A stretch of 64,000 nt of DNA from the NCBI RefSeq assembly GCF_000332275.1, contig NZ_CM001776.1, positions 4,338,008 through 4,402,007 of the forward strand. The letters run 5' to 3'. Made by a program: the position numbers and the translations under genes. Positions 17,374 through 25,935 of this stretch are shown here, piece by piece (within the stretch, counting starts at the first letter, position 1; the number at the start of each line of letters is the position of its first letter). The notes beneath the pieces were generated by a model. It was not told the origin of the DNA. It saw only the letters and a program-made list of their open reading frames with translations, and made no database searches. The DNA comes from Synechococcus sp. PCC 7336 (lineage in GTDB: Bacteria > Cyanobacteriota > Cyanobacteriia > Thermostichales > PCC-7336).

Positions 17374-17778
17374 AAGGATTGCAGGCAAGCTAGCGGTTAG
17401 ACAGATTTCAGATAGATATGTCGATTGAAACAGGTCGAGTATTGGCGTGCAATGCGATCGCGACTGGCAGGCAGGCAAGCACGGCAGCGCGGAGCATCGA
17501 TCTGGGTCATTGCTGAGCCAATGGCCTCTTGGCTGAATTCTATGCGATCTCCATCGGGATACCTGTTCAATTTTCAGGACCGTATCCGTGTTTCTAAGGA
17601 CAAACGGCTGGTTCCAAAGTTAGAGGCGCTCGAAGGATACTGAGAAGATTCTCAGTGAAATCCTATCGTCAAACCAGATAACTCTCGGAAAGCCCGCGAG
17701 GCTACTCAGGCAGCCAGCCTAGAATAAGCCTGTGACAGTCATAATTCTGTCCGAACAATTGTCCGCCGGCCATCTGCG
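17374..17778. other. Divergent intergenic region between GH57 and histidine kinase genes
   Basis: This 405-bp region carries the promoters of two divergent genes. A perfect inverted repeat CTGAGAAGATTCTCAG lies at 17640-17655 (7-bp arms, 2-bp centre), about 125 bp before the kinase start. It could be an operator for either gene; no T tract follows, so a terminator is unlikely. The frames here look non-coding. Confidence 0.45.
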
Positions 17779-19272
17779 ATGGCTTTTGAGTTGAGTGTTG
17801 CAATGGTGAAGTTGCCAAAATTTTGCTCGTCTTTACAATGTCAGCTCATGAGTATCTCCATGGCGGCAACCGTGGCCGTGATGGGCTCTGCAGGTGGCAT
17901 TACCGCTTGGACCATGCATCGCCAAATCTTTGCTGGCGCAAAAATACAACAGCAAAACGAGCTCTCGCGAGCTTTCCAGGATGCCAACACTTACCAAGAA
18001 ATGATGCCTCCTGAGAAGTCTTTGCAGCGAGTGGTTGAGAAATATAGTGACAGTAATACCTGGCTGCAGGTCGAGAGTGAAAGCGGAGAGGTGCTCTTTC
18101 AATCCATCCCCCTCGCCGGAAACGGGCCAATGGCCGACACCGGCCCCAGCGAGCCGCACCTAATTCATATGGATGGAGAATATTGGATTGCCTGCAGCAA
18201 GTGGCTGGACTTGCAAGATGGCTCCCGCGTGTTGATTAGTATGATCGACGACGTGACGCTGTCCTACCACGCCTATTGGGGATTTATTCGGGCGCTGGCG
18301 CTGACGGGAGGGGGTGCGGTTGCGATTGTGACGGCGATCGGGGTGACTCTGATTCGGCGATCGCTCAGGCCGCTCAATACCCTCAGCCAAATGGCAGAAC
18401 AAGTGTCACTCGACCAGTTAGAAGATGCCCGTTTGAGCATGGATCGCGCTCCGGCTGAAGTGGAGCAATTGGTTTTGGCCTTTAACACCATGATCGATCG
18501 CCTCTCCGATTCTTGGGAAATGGAACAGCAGCTCTTGGGGGATATCTCCCACGAACTGCGCACCCCGCTGGCGATCGTGCAGGGCTATCTGGAAAGTACG
18601 CTGAGGCGCGGCCACAATCTCACTGACATTCAGCGGGAATCGTTGGATACAGCAGTGGAAGAAATTCAGCGGACGGTGCGGCTACTTAAAGAAATGATGG
18701 ATTTAGCCCGTGTAGAGGTGGGTGGCGCTCACCTGCGGCTGGAAGCAATTGAGATGGGCGAGTTTGCCAGCGATGTCGAAATGCTAGCCCATCAAATTGT
18801 CTCCAATCCGTTCGAGCTGGATGTGCCCGAGGCGCCCGTGTGGGCGCAAGCCGATCGCGATCGACTCAAGCAGGTGCTGTTCAACTTGATCGCCAATGCT
18901 AGCCGCTATTCTGCCTGCGACAGTCCCATCACGCTGCGAGTCAAGGCAAGCTCTACAGAGATTCTGCTCGAAGTGCAGGATCGGGGCATTGGCATCGCCC
19001 CCGAGCAGCAAACTCGCATCTTCGATCGATTCTTTCGTGCCGATGATTCCCGCTGCCGCGAGCGAGGTGGCGTTGGCTTGGGCCTGTCGATCGCCAGTGC
19101 CTTAATGGAACAGATGCGTGGCTCGATCTCAGTCGATTCGAAGCTGGATGAAGGCAGCATTTTTACCTTGCACCTCCCTAGGACATTAAGCGTCCCAAAG
19201 CTTCACCCCGACACGAGTAGCGCAGGTGGCACAACCCGCAAACCCCAACCAGTTCTGTCCGGCAGCCGCTAA
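17779..19272 (+). CDS. Orphan membrane sensor histidine kinase (HAMP-HisKA-HATPase)
   Basis: A 497-residue two-component sensor in the inner membrane. One helix lies near residues 24-46 and a second near 168-193, enclosing a periplasmic sensor loop of about 120 residues that I cannot assign to a named domain. A HAMP linker follows (LRPLNTLSQMAEQ). The HisKA domain has the phospho-accepting His258 in ISHELRTPLAIVQGY, and the ATPase domain has N, G1 (DRGIGIAPE), F and G2 (GVGLGLSIA) boxes. No response regulator is next to it, so the partner is unknown. An internal ATG at 17803 is an alternative start. The C-terminal 30 residues are Ser/Thr/Pro-rich and probably disordered. Confidence 0.9.
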   Translation: MAFELSVAMVKLPKFCSSLQCQLMSISMAATVAVMGSAGGITAWTMHRQIFAGAKIQQQNELSRAFQDANTYQEMMPPEKSLQRVVEKYSDSNTWLQVESESGEVLFQSIPLAGNGPMADTGPSEPHLIHMDGEYWIACSKWLDLQDGSRVLISMIDDVTLSYHAYWGFIRALALTGGGAVAIVTAIGVTLIRRSLRPLNTLSQMAEQVSLDQLEDARLSMDRAPAEVEQLVLAFNTMIDRLSDSWEMEQQLLGDISHELRTPLAIVQGYLESTLRRGHNLTDIQRESLDTAVEEIQRTVRLLKEMMDLARVEVGGAHLRLEAIEMGEFASDVEMLAHQIVSNPFELDVPEAPVWAQADRDRLKQVLFNLIANASRYSACDSPITLRVKASSTEILLEVQDRGIGIAPEQQTRIFDRFFRADDSRCRERGGVGLGLSIASALMEQMRGSISVDSKLDEGSIFTLHLPRTLSVPKLHPDTSSAGGTTRKPQPVLSGSR

Positions 19273-19648
19273 TCTCAACGCTAAAACTGCCGACCTAATG
19301 TCACAGACTTCGGACATTTGCCGAGCCAAATCTTTCTAAAGCTAAATTTTTTTGAATCTTTATCGCCGCACCCATTTGGCTGCTCGCTCGGGCAAACTAG
19401 TGCAATGGCACACTTTAATAGATAAATTCTCTCGATAAGGTACTGCCGATCGCAACAGAGTAGTAATAGTTTGGAAAACTTGGCTGGTCAATAGCGTTCG
19501 GAAAAACTGCAAGCGTTAAAACCGCATACGTTTCGCCAGACAAGGCATAGGTTAACGAGAATAGTTAAGTTTGCTTGGACTTCGTAGGCAAGTGAGACAA
19601 TTAAGTTCGACTACTGCTGCTCCAACTTTAAGACCACTGAAACCTTCT

Positions 19649-21136
19649 ATGGGCTCATCATCGAGATACTGGAGGTTCGTGCGGATTGATGCTGCTGGCG
19701 CGCGTAAAGTTGAAACCCTCACTCCCGCGAAGACCTTCTTCCTGCAGCAATTTGCCGATCCTACCCGCCAGCTCAACGTCGCCGACGCAGAAGTGCAGCA
19801 CCAGCTTGTAGAGTGGGTGCGCTCTGCCGATTCGGGTAGCGAGCTATCGGAGGCAGATCTCGGTCGCCGCGAGTTCGCCGAGATCTGCCTGCGCTGCTTT
19901 ATCTCGAATGTGATCGAGCAAGTGTGCGTGCAGCTTGAATCGCAATTCGGCACCAAGCACGGATTTTCCCGTTACGACCTGTTCCCGTTCGTTCTAGACG
20001 AAGGCAACCCGCTGAAGCGATCGCGCCAGTCCCGCAGTGGAACCTATCGCTCGTCGATCGGCGAGATTTTGCAAACCTTCGATCCCAGCCGTGGGGGCCT
20101 AGCGACCTGGACGGTGCGACTGGTGCGCCGCAATCGCTCTCTCAACGCCTATCTACTAGAATGTGGCGTTTATTTGATCAGTGACTGGGCCATCTTGAAC
20201 GACACCAGCCTGCCACAGGCTCGTCGCATTCTGTCGGAGTTTCACACCCTCACAGCGGTGGAGATTCGCGATGCCTGCCAGCTTTTGGAGAGCTATCACG
20301 CCGTCTACCGACGCGATCGCCTCGAACAGCGACGCACTGGCTCGGCGGGACGCTGCCAGCAGCCCAGCAACGCTCAGTTAGCAGAGATGGCCCGCTACGC
20401 GATCGGGCCAGGAGCACTCGGTCGAGCTGTCGAGCCCGAACGAGCGATCGCCTTACCTGCAAAGGTCGAGACCGATCCCGAGCGCCTGCTGAGTCAACTG
20501 CAACGACTGGCAGAGCGGTTGCGTCAGTACCGCATTTACGTGCGGGGTGGACCGGCCCCCGTCGAATCGCTCGATCGCGACTCCAGCCACAGCGGCAGGA
20601 GTGCGTTACAAGTGGCTGCTCCAGATGAGGACCTGCCGGAGCGAGAAGATCGGAATGAGTTTCTGACCTACTACCGGGCTCAGTTCTCGCGGTGTTTGGA
20701 TCGTGCCATCTCCGACACGGTCGAACGCTGGGTGACCCAGTTACAGCGCAAGAAAACCCCCAAGCACCAACCCTTCTTGCTCGGTCTATCGCTGTTTCAC
20801 TGTCAGGGGATGTCGATGGGAGACATTGCCCCCCATGTGGGACTGCGAGCTCAATATCAAGTGTCGCGCTTACTCAAGCTGAAAGAATTGCGAGCCGATA
20901 TTCGCCAAGCGCTGCTGCTCGAGTTACGCAACTGCATTCTCCAAAAACTGGAGAGCTATAAGGAGTTAGAGCAACTTCAAGAGTGGGATCGCAAGCTCGA
21001 TGCAGCACTGTCGGAACAAATCGACGAGATGCTGCAAGAAGCAGCCGCTGAAGCCAGCGTGGCCCAACATTCTCCCGCCCGCAGCCTTTATGCCCGCAGG
21101 CTTTGTCAGTACTTAGACTCCCGGGGTGCCGAATGA
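19649..21136 (+). CDS. Sigma-70-like protein at the head of the CHAT/CHASE2 operon
   Basis: About 495 residues. The middle section FDPSRGGLATWTVRLVRRN...LECGVYLISDWAILNDT (about 144-186) recalls sigma-70 region 2, where FDPxRG is followed by an aromatic DNA-melting helix. The segment LFHCQGMSMGDIAPHVGLRAQYQVSRLLKLKELR (about 383-416) reads like a region 4 helix-turn-helix. The resemblance is distant, the two parts are unusually far apart, and the linker (HSGRSALQVAAPDEDL) is probably disordered. The start is taken as the ATG at 19649; a TTG at 19571 would add 26 residues, and neither has a clear Shine-Dalgarno sequence. The stop overlaps the DUF1822 start as ATGA, so the two are translationally coupled. 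The role as an operon regulator is inferred. Confidence 0.7.
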   Translation: MGSSSRYWRFVRIDAAGARKVETLTPAKTFFLQQFADPTRQLNVADAEVQHQLVEWVRSADSGSELSEADLGRREFAEICLRCFISNVIEQVCVQLESQFGTKHGFSRYDLFPFVLDEGNPLKRSRQSRSGTYRSSIGEILQTFDPSRGGLATWTVRLVRRNRSLNAYLLECGVYLISDWAILNDTSLPQARRILSEFHTLTAVEIRDACQLLESYHAVYRRDRLEQRRTGSAGRCQQPSNAQLAEMARYAIGPGALGRAVEPERAIALPAKVETDPERLLSQLQRLAERLRQYRIYVRGGPAPVESLDRDSSHSGRSALQVAAPDEDLPEREDRNEFLTYYRAQFSRCLDRAISDTVERWVTQLQRKKTPKHQPFLLGLSLFHCQGMSMGDIAPHVGLRAQYQVSRLLKLKELRADIRQALLLELRNCILQKLESYKELEQLQEWDRKLDAALSEQIDEMLQEAAAEASVAQHSPARSLYARRLCQYLDSRGAE

Positions 21137-22542
21137 TGATCTATGACGCAACTGTGACTAACTTGATTCCCGACTTTGAAACCATGCCCCTCGGGGGGAT
21201 ATCCCTCTCGGAATTCCGCCTGCAGCAAGCGAGTCAGTTAGGCCAATCGGCCCTTCAGAATGCGCAGCAATGGTCGGCCTACCTTCAGGCACTGGCTGTT
21301 TTTGGGGTAGAAGAGTGGCTGGCCGAGCGCGGTTCGATCGCTCGCTACGATCGCTGTACCACTCTGCAACCGTCCTACGCCAGTTTCCTCTCGACGGCTT
21401 GCAACGTGCAGGTGGGTGAATTCAAGCTCTGTTTGATTCCCAGCGGTAGTTTGACGGACGAGTGGGTGAGCCTGTCGCGGGCAGCCGTAGAGTTAGCAGA
21501 GTTTGCCGCTCATTTCTACGTCATGGTTGACGTGCGAGAAGAAAACCTCTGGGTCAATGTCAAAGGCTGCGTTTCACGCGATCGCCTCTTGGAACGCTTA
21601 CAGGCGCAGCAACTGCAACCGCAGGTGGATTGGACCTACGACTGTCCGGTTGCATGGTTCGATAGCACGCCCGAAGACTTAGTATTGTGGCTGCAAGCGG
21701 CTTCCTCCAGCGCTGTCGATTTACCTGAGGTGGCTACTCCGTCGGTTACACAGCAGTTGCGCAATCGGCTAATTGAATTGCAGCCTTCTTTGGGATCGGC
21801 CCCCCTCTGGCAGGTGTTGAGCTGGGACGAGATGGCTGCCGTACTGGCAAATGCCGATTGGTCTAGCTGGCTGTACAGCACCCTCAGTGCGGCCCGCGAT
21901 CGCGCATTACAACCGGAGACACCAGCCTCGATCGCAGAACTAGAGGACTCGACAGAGAGAGAGGGACAAACCTCCAGCTCCAGTCGACCTGCGGTCTCGG
22001 ATCGAGCCATCAATGTCGGGCTGTGGCTGCAGGATAAGATGGATGCGGTCGCCCGAGAATTCGCTTGGGTATTGATGCCGCCGATGGAGAGCCAAATGCG
22101 TCTGGCTAGTGGGATGCGCACCACCGGAGAAGATGTCGATACCATCATTGGCGAATTAGAGCGGGAAGGGCTCGAAATTCCACCCCACGCTCGCGGCGCT
22201 TATCGCGACCTGCAATGGGCCGATACCTGTTTGAGGCTGTACGCGATCACTTGGCCCCATCTATCGTCTGCAAATGTACCGGAGTGGACGCTCTTAGTGG
22301 TGCTCGGACCTCAGACGGGTCGTTCGCTGCCGCCCTCCGCCCGCCTGTTGGTGCGCGATTCCGCCCAATTGTTGGTGGAGCAAACCACCACCCCCGATCG
22401 CAAAGACACCTATCTCTACGCCCGCGTTGTCGGCACTTGGGAAGAAAAATTCTGGGTGACCGTCGATCTCGATCTCAGTGCCCCCGGTTCTTCCATCTAT
22501 CTTCCGCCCTTTCAGTTTCATCCCGGCTCCACACAATTATGA
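21133..22542 (+). CDS. DUF1822 family protein
   Basis: A protein of 469 residues from the ATG at 21133, which overlaps the upstream stop (ATGA); a longer frame from 21103 lies inside the previous gene and is unlikely. The N-terminal pattern WSAYLQALAVFGVEEWLAERG is the recognisable core of DUF1822, a cyanobacterial family of unknown function. No signal peptide or membrane helix is seen, so it is likely cytosolic. The protein is rich in Trp in the pattern found in the family. The middle (about 270-310) is Ser/Thr/Glu-rich and probably a linker. Its stop again overlaps the next start (ATGA at 22539-22542), which implies coupled synthesis with the CHAT-CHASE2 protein. Confidence 0.85.
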   Translation: MMIYDATVTNLIPDFETMPLGGISLSEFRLQQASQLGQSALQNAQQWSAYLQALAVFGVEEWLAERGSIARYDRCTTLQPSYASFLSTACNVQVGEFKLCLIPSGSLTDEWVSLSRAAVELAEFAAHFYVMVDVREENLWVNVKGCVSRDRLLERLQAQQLQPQVDWTYDCPVAWFDSTPEDLVLWLQAASSSAVDLPEVATPSVTQQLRNRLIELQPSLGSAPLWQVLSWDEMAAVLANADWSSWLYSTLSAARDRALQPETPASIAELEDSTEREGQTSSSSRPAVSDRAINVGLWLQDKMDAVAREFAWVLMPPMESQMRLASGMRTTGEDVDTIIGELEREGLEIPPHARGAYRDLQWADTCLRLYAITWPHLSSANVPEWTLLVVLGPQTGRSLPPSARLLVRDSAQLLVEQTTTPDRKDTYLYARVVGTWEEKFWVTVDLDLSAPGSSIYLPPFQFHPGSTQL

Positions 22543-25160
22543 CCGTCCCGTTTGTTGCTTACCGACTGAAAGTGCAGCAGGTGGAGCGTGCCTGTCTCTT
22601 TCAGCTCTCTTGGGGGGTCAGCCAGCAACTGTCAGCGGCATTGCCTTACCCTCCAAAGCTAGCAGAAGCCTACGAGCACTGGCGACGGACCTATCTCAAT
22701 TTCTACGGTCAGTCCGCGATCGACAGGCCGCTCTCGCCGCCCAGCTCTAAACCCCCAATCTCTGGCGTTTCACCGAACTCGCTGCCCGTCCCTCCGCCAC
22801 TAGTTCCCCCTCCACCCGATCCGCCGCCCGAACCCCCCGATGCCCTGCGGGGCCGCGTTGTGGAAACTGGCAGCATGACCCCCGCTGCCAACGATTTACA
22901 CGCTCGACTGGCCAAAGCTGAAGCCACACTACTCCATCAATTTCATCGCTGGTTGCGCAGTTCGGAACTCTACGAAATTCGCTCGGAGATTGCTCGCGCC
23001 GCCTTGCGTGTCAATCGGGGTTTTGCCTTTGCTGACGAGGAACCCAGAGTCGATGTGTTTCTCACCTGTACTCCCTTCGAACTAGAACGCTTGCCCTGGG
23101 AAGCTTGGGAAATTGGCGAAGAATTTGCGGCAGCAAATAATATCCGCATTGCTCGCTACCCCGCGAACGTGCGGGAAGAACCGACTCAGCTCCCCCAACG
23201 GCGACACAATCGCATGCGGGTACTGGCGATTTTGGGGGACGATACCGGACTGGATTTCAAAGCCGATCGAGAAGCGGTGGAGCGGCTCGCTCCGGTTGCC
23301 GATGTGGAATTTATTGGCTACCAGCCGGAGCAGTCGGTGACAGAGCTCAAGCAGCAGATTGCTGAGGCTTTGGACGACGATCGCGGCTGGGACATCTTGT
23401 TTTTTGCCGGACACAGTAACGAAACGGAAGTGACGGGGGGAGAACTGGCGATCGCGCCTGGGGCGGCCCTCTCCATTCGCGAACTCACTCCCCATCTGAA
23501 ACGGGCTCGCCAGCAGGGACTCCAGTTTGCCATGTTCAATTCCTGCAGCGGTCTCAGCATTGCCAATGCCTCGATCGACTTGGGCTTGAGTCAAGTGGCG
23601 ATCGTGCGAGAGCCGATTCACAATCAGGTGGCTCAAGAGTTTTTGGTGCGGTTATTGCAAAATCTGGCAGACGGCCAAGATTCCCACGATGCCCTGCGCT
23701 CGGCCAGCAAATTTTTAAAGTCAGAAAAAAGTCTGACCTATCCTTCCTCCTACCTAATTCCGTCAATCTTTCGCCATCCCAATACCGAGCTGTTTCGCAT
23801 CGAGCGGCGGTCTTGGCGGCAGCGATTGCAGCAGGTATTGCCCAATCGGGCTCAGGCGATCGCCTTAGGAGCATTATCCCTGCTCAGTCTCTTGCCGGGG
23901 GTGCAAAATGCTCTATTGGAAGGTCGCACCTTCGGGCAGGCGATTTATCGAGATCTCACCGGTCAGCTACCCGAGACTGGAGAGCCGCCGGTTTTATTGG
24001 TGCAAATCGATCGCGAGTCGATCTTTCGCGAGGGCATCCCCGATCCCACGCCAATGGATCGGGGGTATTTAGCCAAGTTGGTGCGTGCCTTAAGCGAGCG
24101 ATCGGCTGTAACAGTCGGGATTGACTACCTGCTCGATCGCCAGCAACCCGATACCGATCCCGTGTTTGCAGCAGCGGTCGAAACAGCGATAGAAAAGTGC
24201 AGCATGTGGATGGTTTTAGCCTCCATCAGCGATCGATACCCTGCTGTGGAAGCTGCCGATATTGCCCCTTTGGAATGGACGTTGCGGGGGAATATCAATG
24301 GCAGTCATACGCATCTCAAATTGCCGCCACTACAGGGATATGACGGGCAAAACCTGCCATTTGGCTATCTGCTGGCGTTGGTTTGGGCGATCGAGGAGGA
24401 GCCCCTCGGAGCCGATCGGGTAGAGCCAGATTTAACCAGTGAGATGCTGTTGCAGGTGCAGCTCCTATCGACAGCATCGGCGATCGACGCGCCCGAGAGT
24501 CCCGTCAGCCATCTCAAGCGATTGCGATCTTCCCCAATTACCGAGGGGTCTACCTATTTCGGGCAGCGCTGGCTGCATCCCATTATTGATTTTTCGATTC
24601 CCCCCGATCGCGTCTACGAGCGCATGCCCGCTTGGCAACTTTTAGAAGGGCCTGCCCAACTTGCTGGCGATGGAGCAACCGATCGCCAGCAAATTGCGAT
24701 TGTTGCTCCTGGCGGATACGAAGAGGCAGGCATTGGTAAGGCTGACTATTTCCCCCTGCCTGCTGCCATGAGCTACTGGCGGGAGAAGGGGGCTGCAGGA
24801 GAGATCGAGTTTGAGGGGATAGGGCTCGAAAACGCTGCTGTTTATACCGGTGCCGAAGTTCACGCTTACAATATTCATCACTTTCTCAACCGCCATTTAG
24901 TCACTCCGGTACCAGATTTATGGTTGGTAGCACTATCGGCGGTGGGGGGTAAAACGATCGCGGTTTGGATGGAGAAGCAACAACGCCAATCCCCCACGCG
25001 GTGGCTGGCTGTGAAGCTGCTGGCGATCGGGACGGGTCTGTACGCGCTGATTAGCGTACAACTCTATATTTCTTCGACTGTGCTGCTGCCGGTGGTTTTG
25101 CCTGCGACAACGCTATGGACCTATGTATTGCTGTCTTGGAGGAGAACGAGTCGTGATTAA
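22539..25160 (+). CDS. CHAT (caspase-like) protease fused to a CHASE2 sensor domain, membrane protein
   Basis: 873 residues from the ATG at 22539; the frame extends 108 codons upstream but lies inside DUF1822. An N-terminal unit (MTVPFVAYRLKVQQ) is followed by a Pro-rich linker at about 64-104. The CHAT domain spans about 225-418, with the predicted catalytic dyad His292 (FAGHS) and Cys336 (FNSCSGL). A hydrophobic helix lies near 438-456. A CHASE2 domain follows (PVLLVQIDRESIFREG onward), and the protein ends in hydrophobic helices (WLAVKLLAIGTGLYALISVQ, STVLLPVVLPATTLW). CHASE2 is an extracytoplasmic sensor module and CHAT domains are caspase-like cysteine proteases, so this looks like a sensor-gated protease. 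Substrate and signal are unknown. It overlaps DUF1822 by 4 bp and DUF928 by 8 bp. Confidence 0.88.
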   Translation: MTVPFVAYRLKVQQVERACLFQLSWGVSQQLSAALPYPPKLAEAYEHWRRTYLNFYGQSAIDRPLSPPSSKPPISGVSPNSLPVPPPLVPPPPDPPPEPPDALRGRVVETGSMTPAANDLHARLAKAEATLLHQFHRWLRSSELYEIRSEIARAALRVNRGFAFADEEPRVDVFLTCTPFELERLPWEAWEIGEEFAAANNIRIARYPANVREEPTQLPQRRHNRMRVLAILGDDTGLDFKADREAVERLAPVADVEFIGYQPEQSVTELKQQIAEALDDDRGWDILFFAGHSNETEVTGGELAIAPGAALSIRELTPHLKRARQQGLQFAMFNSCSGLSIANASIDLGLSQVAIVREPIHNQVAQEFLVRLLQNLADGQDSHDALRSASKFLKSEKSLTYPSSYLIPSIFRHPNTELFRIERRSWRQRLQQVLPNRAQAIALGALSLLSLLPGVQNALLEGRTFGQAIYRDLTGQLPETGEPPVLLVQIDRESIFREGIPDPTPMDRGYLAKLVRALSERSAVTVGIDYLLDRQQPDTDPVFAAAVETAIEKCSMWMVLASISDRYPAVEAADIAPLEWTLRGNINGSHTHLKLPPLQGYDGQNLPFGYLLALVWAIEEEPLGADRVEPDLTSEMLLQVQLLSTASAIDAPESPVSHLKRLRSSPITEGSTYFGQRWLHPIIDFSIPPDRVYERMPAWQLLEGPAQLAGDGATDRQQIAIVAPGGYEEAGIGKADYFPLPAAMSYWREKGAAGEIEFEGIGLENAAVYTGAEVHAYNIHHFLNRHLVTPVPDLWLVALSAVGGKTIAVWMEKQQRQSPTRWLAVKLLAIGTGLYALISVQLYISSTVLLPVVLPATTLWTYVLLSWRRTSRD

Positions 25161-25935
25161 TCTACACAGACAGAGATCGATCGGTTGGGCGATCGCCGCC
25201 TCGATTGTTTTGACTGGGGGAGGATTGTATCGAGCCGTCTGGGCTCAAACCAATACCGCTGTATCAGTGCCGACAGCCACAGAGGCTGCTGGCCGTGCTG
25301 GCGATGTCTCGACCCGCGCTCGCACTTCCCCGTTGATTGCTGCTCTGAACACCTTGCGCAATAAATTGAGACAGGAGGAACGGCCTTTGGGCTCCCGCGC
25401 CTTGGCCTGTCCTTATACGCCGGGGTTGTTGGGGGAGGATGACAGCATTTGGAGCGATTTACCGGTTTTTATGTGGTATGCCTCGGTGCAGCAGGTGATG
25501 CTGTACGACTACGAAACGAATGAGTTGCTGTGGCAGCAGAGGGTGGAGGAGGGCGATCGCCGCGTTGACTACACTGGCGATCGACTGCAGCCCGGTCGCA
25601 TCTATCGCTGGAAGTTAACTCATCCCGATACGGCGGATTTTGAAGGTACGTTTGCGGTTTTGCCTGCAGAAGAGCGCGCTCGCATTGCGATCGAGTTAGA
25701 GCAATTGAAAGCGGAACTGGTTGGGGGGGGAGCGAATGATAGCGATCTTGCGGTAGCGCGGGCTAACTATTTTGGGGCGCGCCAGCTCTGGTCGGATGCC
25801 CTGAGCGAACTCCACGCGATCGGCGATGCTGACATGGAAGTGGCGGCGGCGGCGGAAGAAATGGCGAATTATCTCTGCAATCCGGGGGGATTGCAGGCGG
25901 ATGGCGAGGGTGGCCATTCCGAGGACAATAGCTAG
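25153..25935 (+). CDS. DUF928 family exported protein
   Basis: 260 residues from the GTG at 25153, chosen because GGAGGAG lies 8 nt upstream at 25138-25144; an ATG at 25123 inside the preceding gene lacks this. An N-terminal helix (WAIAASIVLTGGGLYRAVWA) looks like a signal peptide with cleavage near AQT. The central region (LPVFMWYASVQQVMLYDYETNELLWQQ) and GRIYRWKLTHPD fit DUF928, a cyanobacterial family often found near CHAT, CHASE2 and haemagglutinin-type genes. Cys occur at LACPY and YLCNP. The 3' half is helical, Ala-rich and acidic. It is the last gene of the operon, and its stop overlaps that of the convergent exoprotein in CTAG at 25932-25935. Confidence 0.83.
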   Translation: MINLHRQRSIGWAIAASIVLTGGGLYRAVWAQTNTAVSVPTATEAAGRAGDVSTRARTSPLIAALNTLRNKLRQEERPLGSRALACPYTPGLLGEDDSIWSDLPVFMWYASVQQVMLYDYETNELLWQQRVEEGDRRVDYTGDRLQPGRIYRWKLTHPDTADFEGTFAVLPAEERARIAIELEQLKAELVGGGANDSDLAVARANYFGARQLWSDALSELHAIGDADMEVAAAAEEMANYLCNPGGLQADGEGGHSEDNS

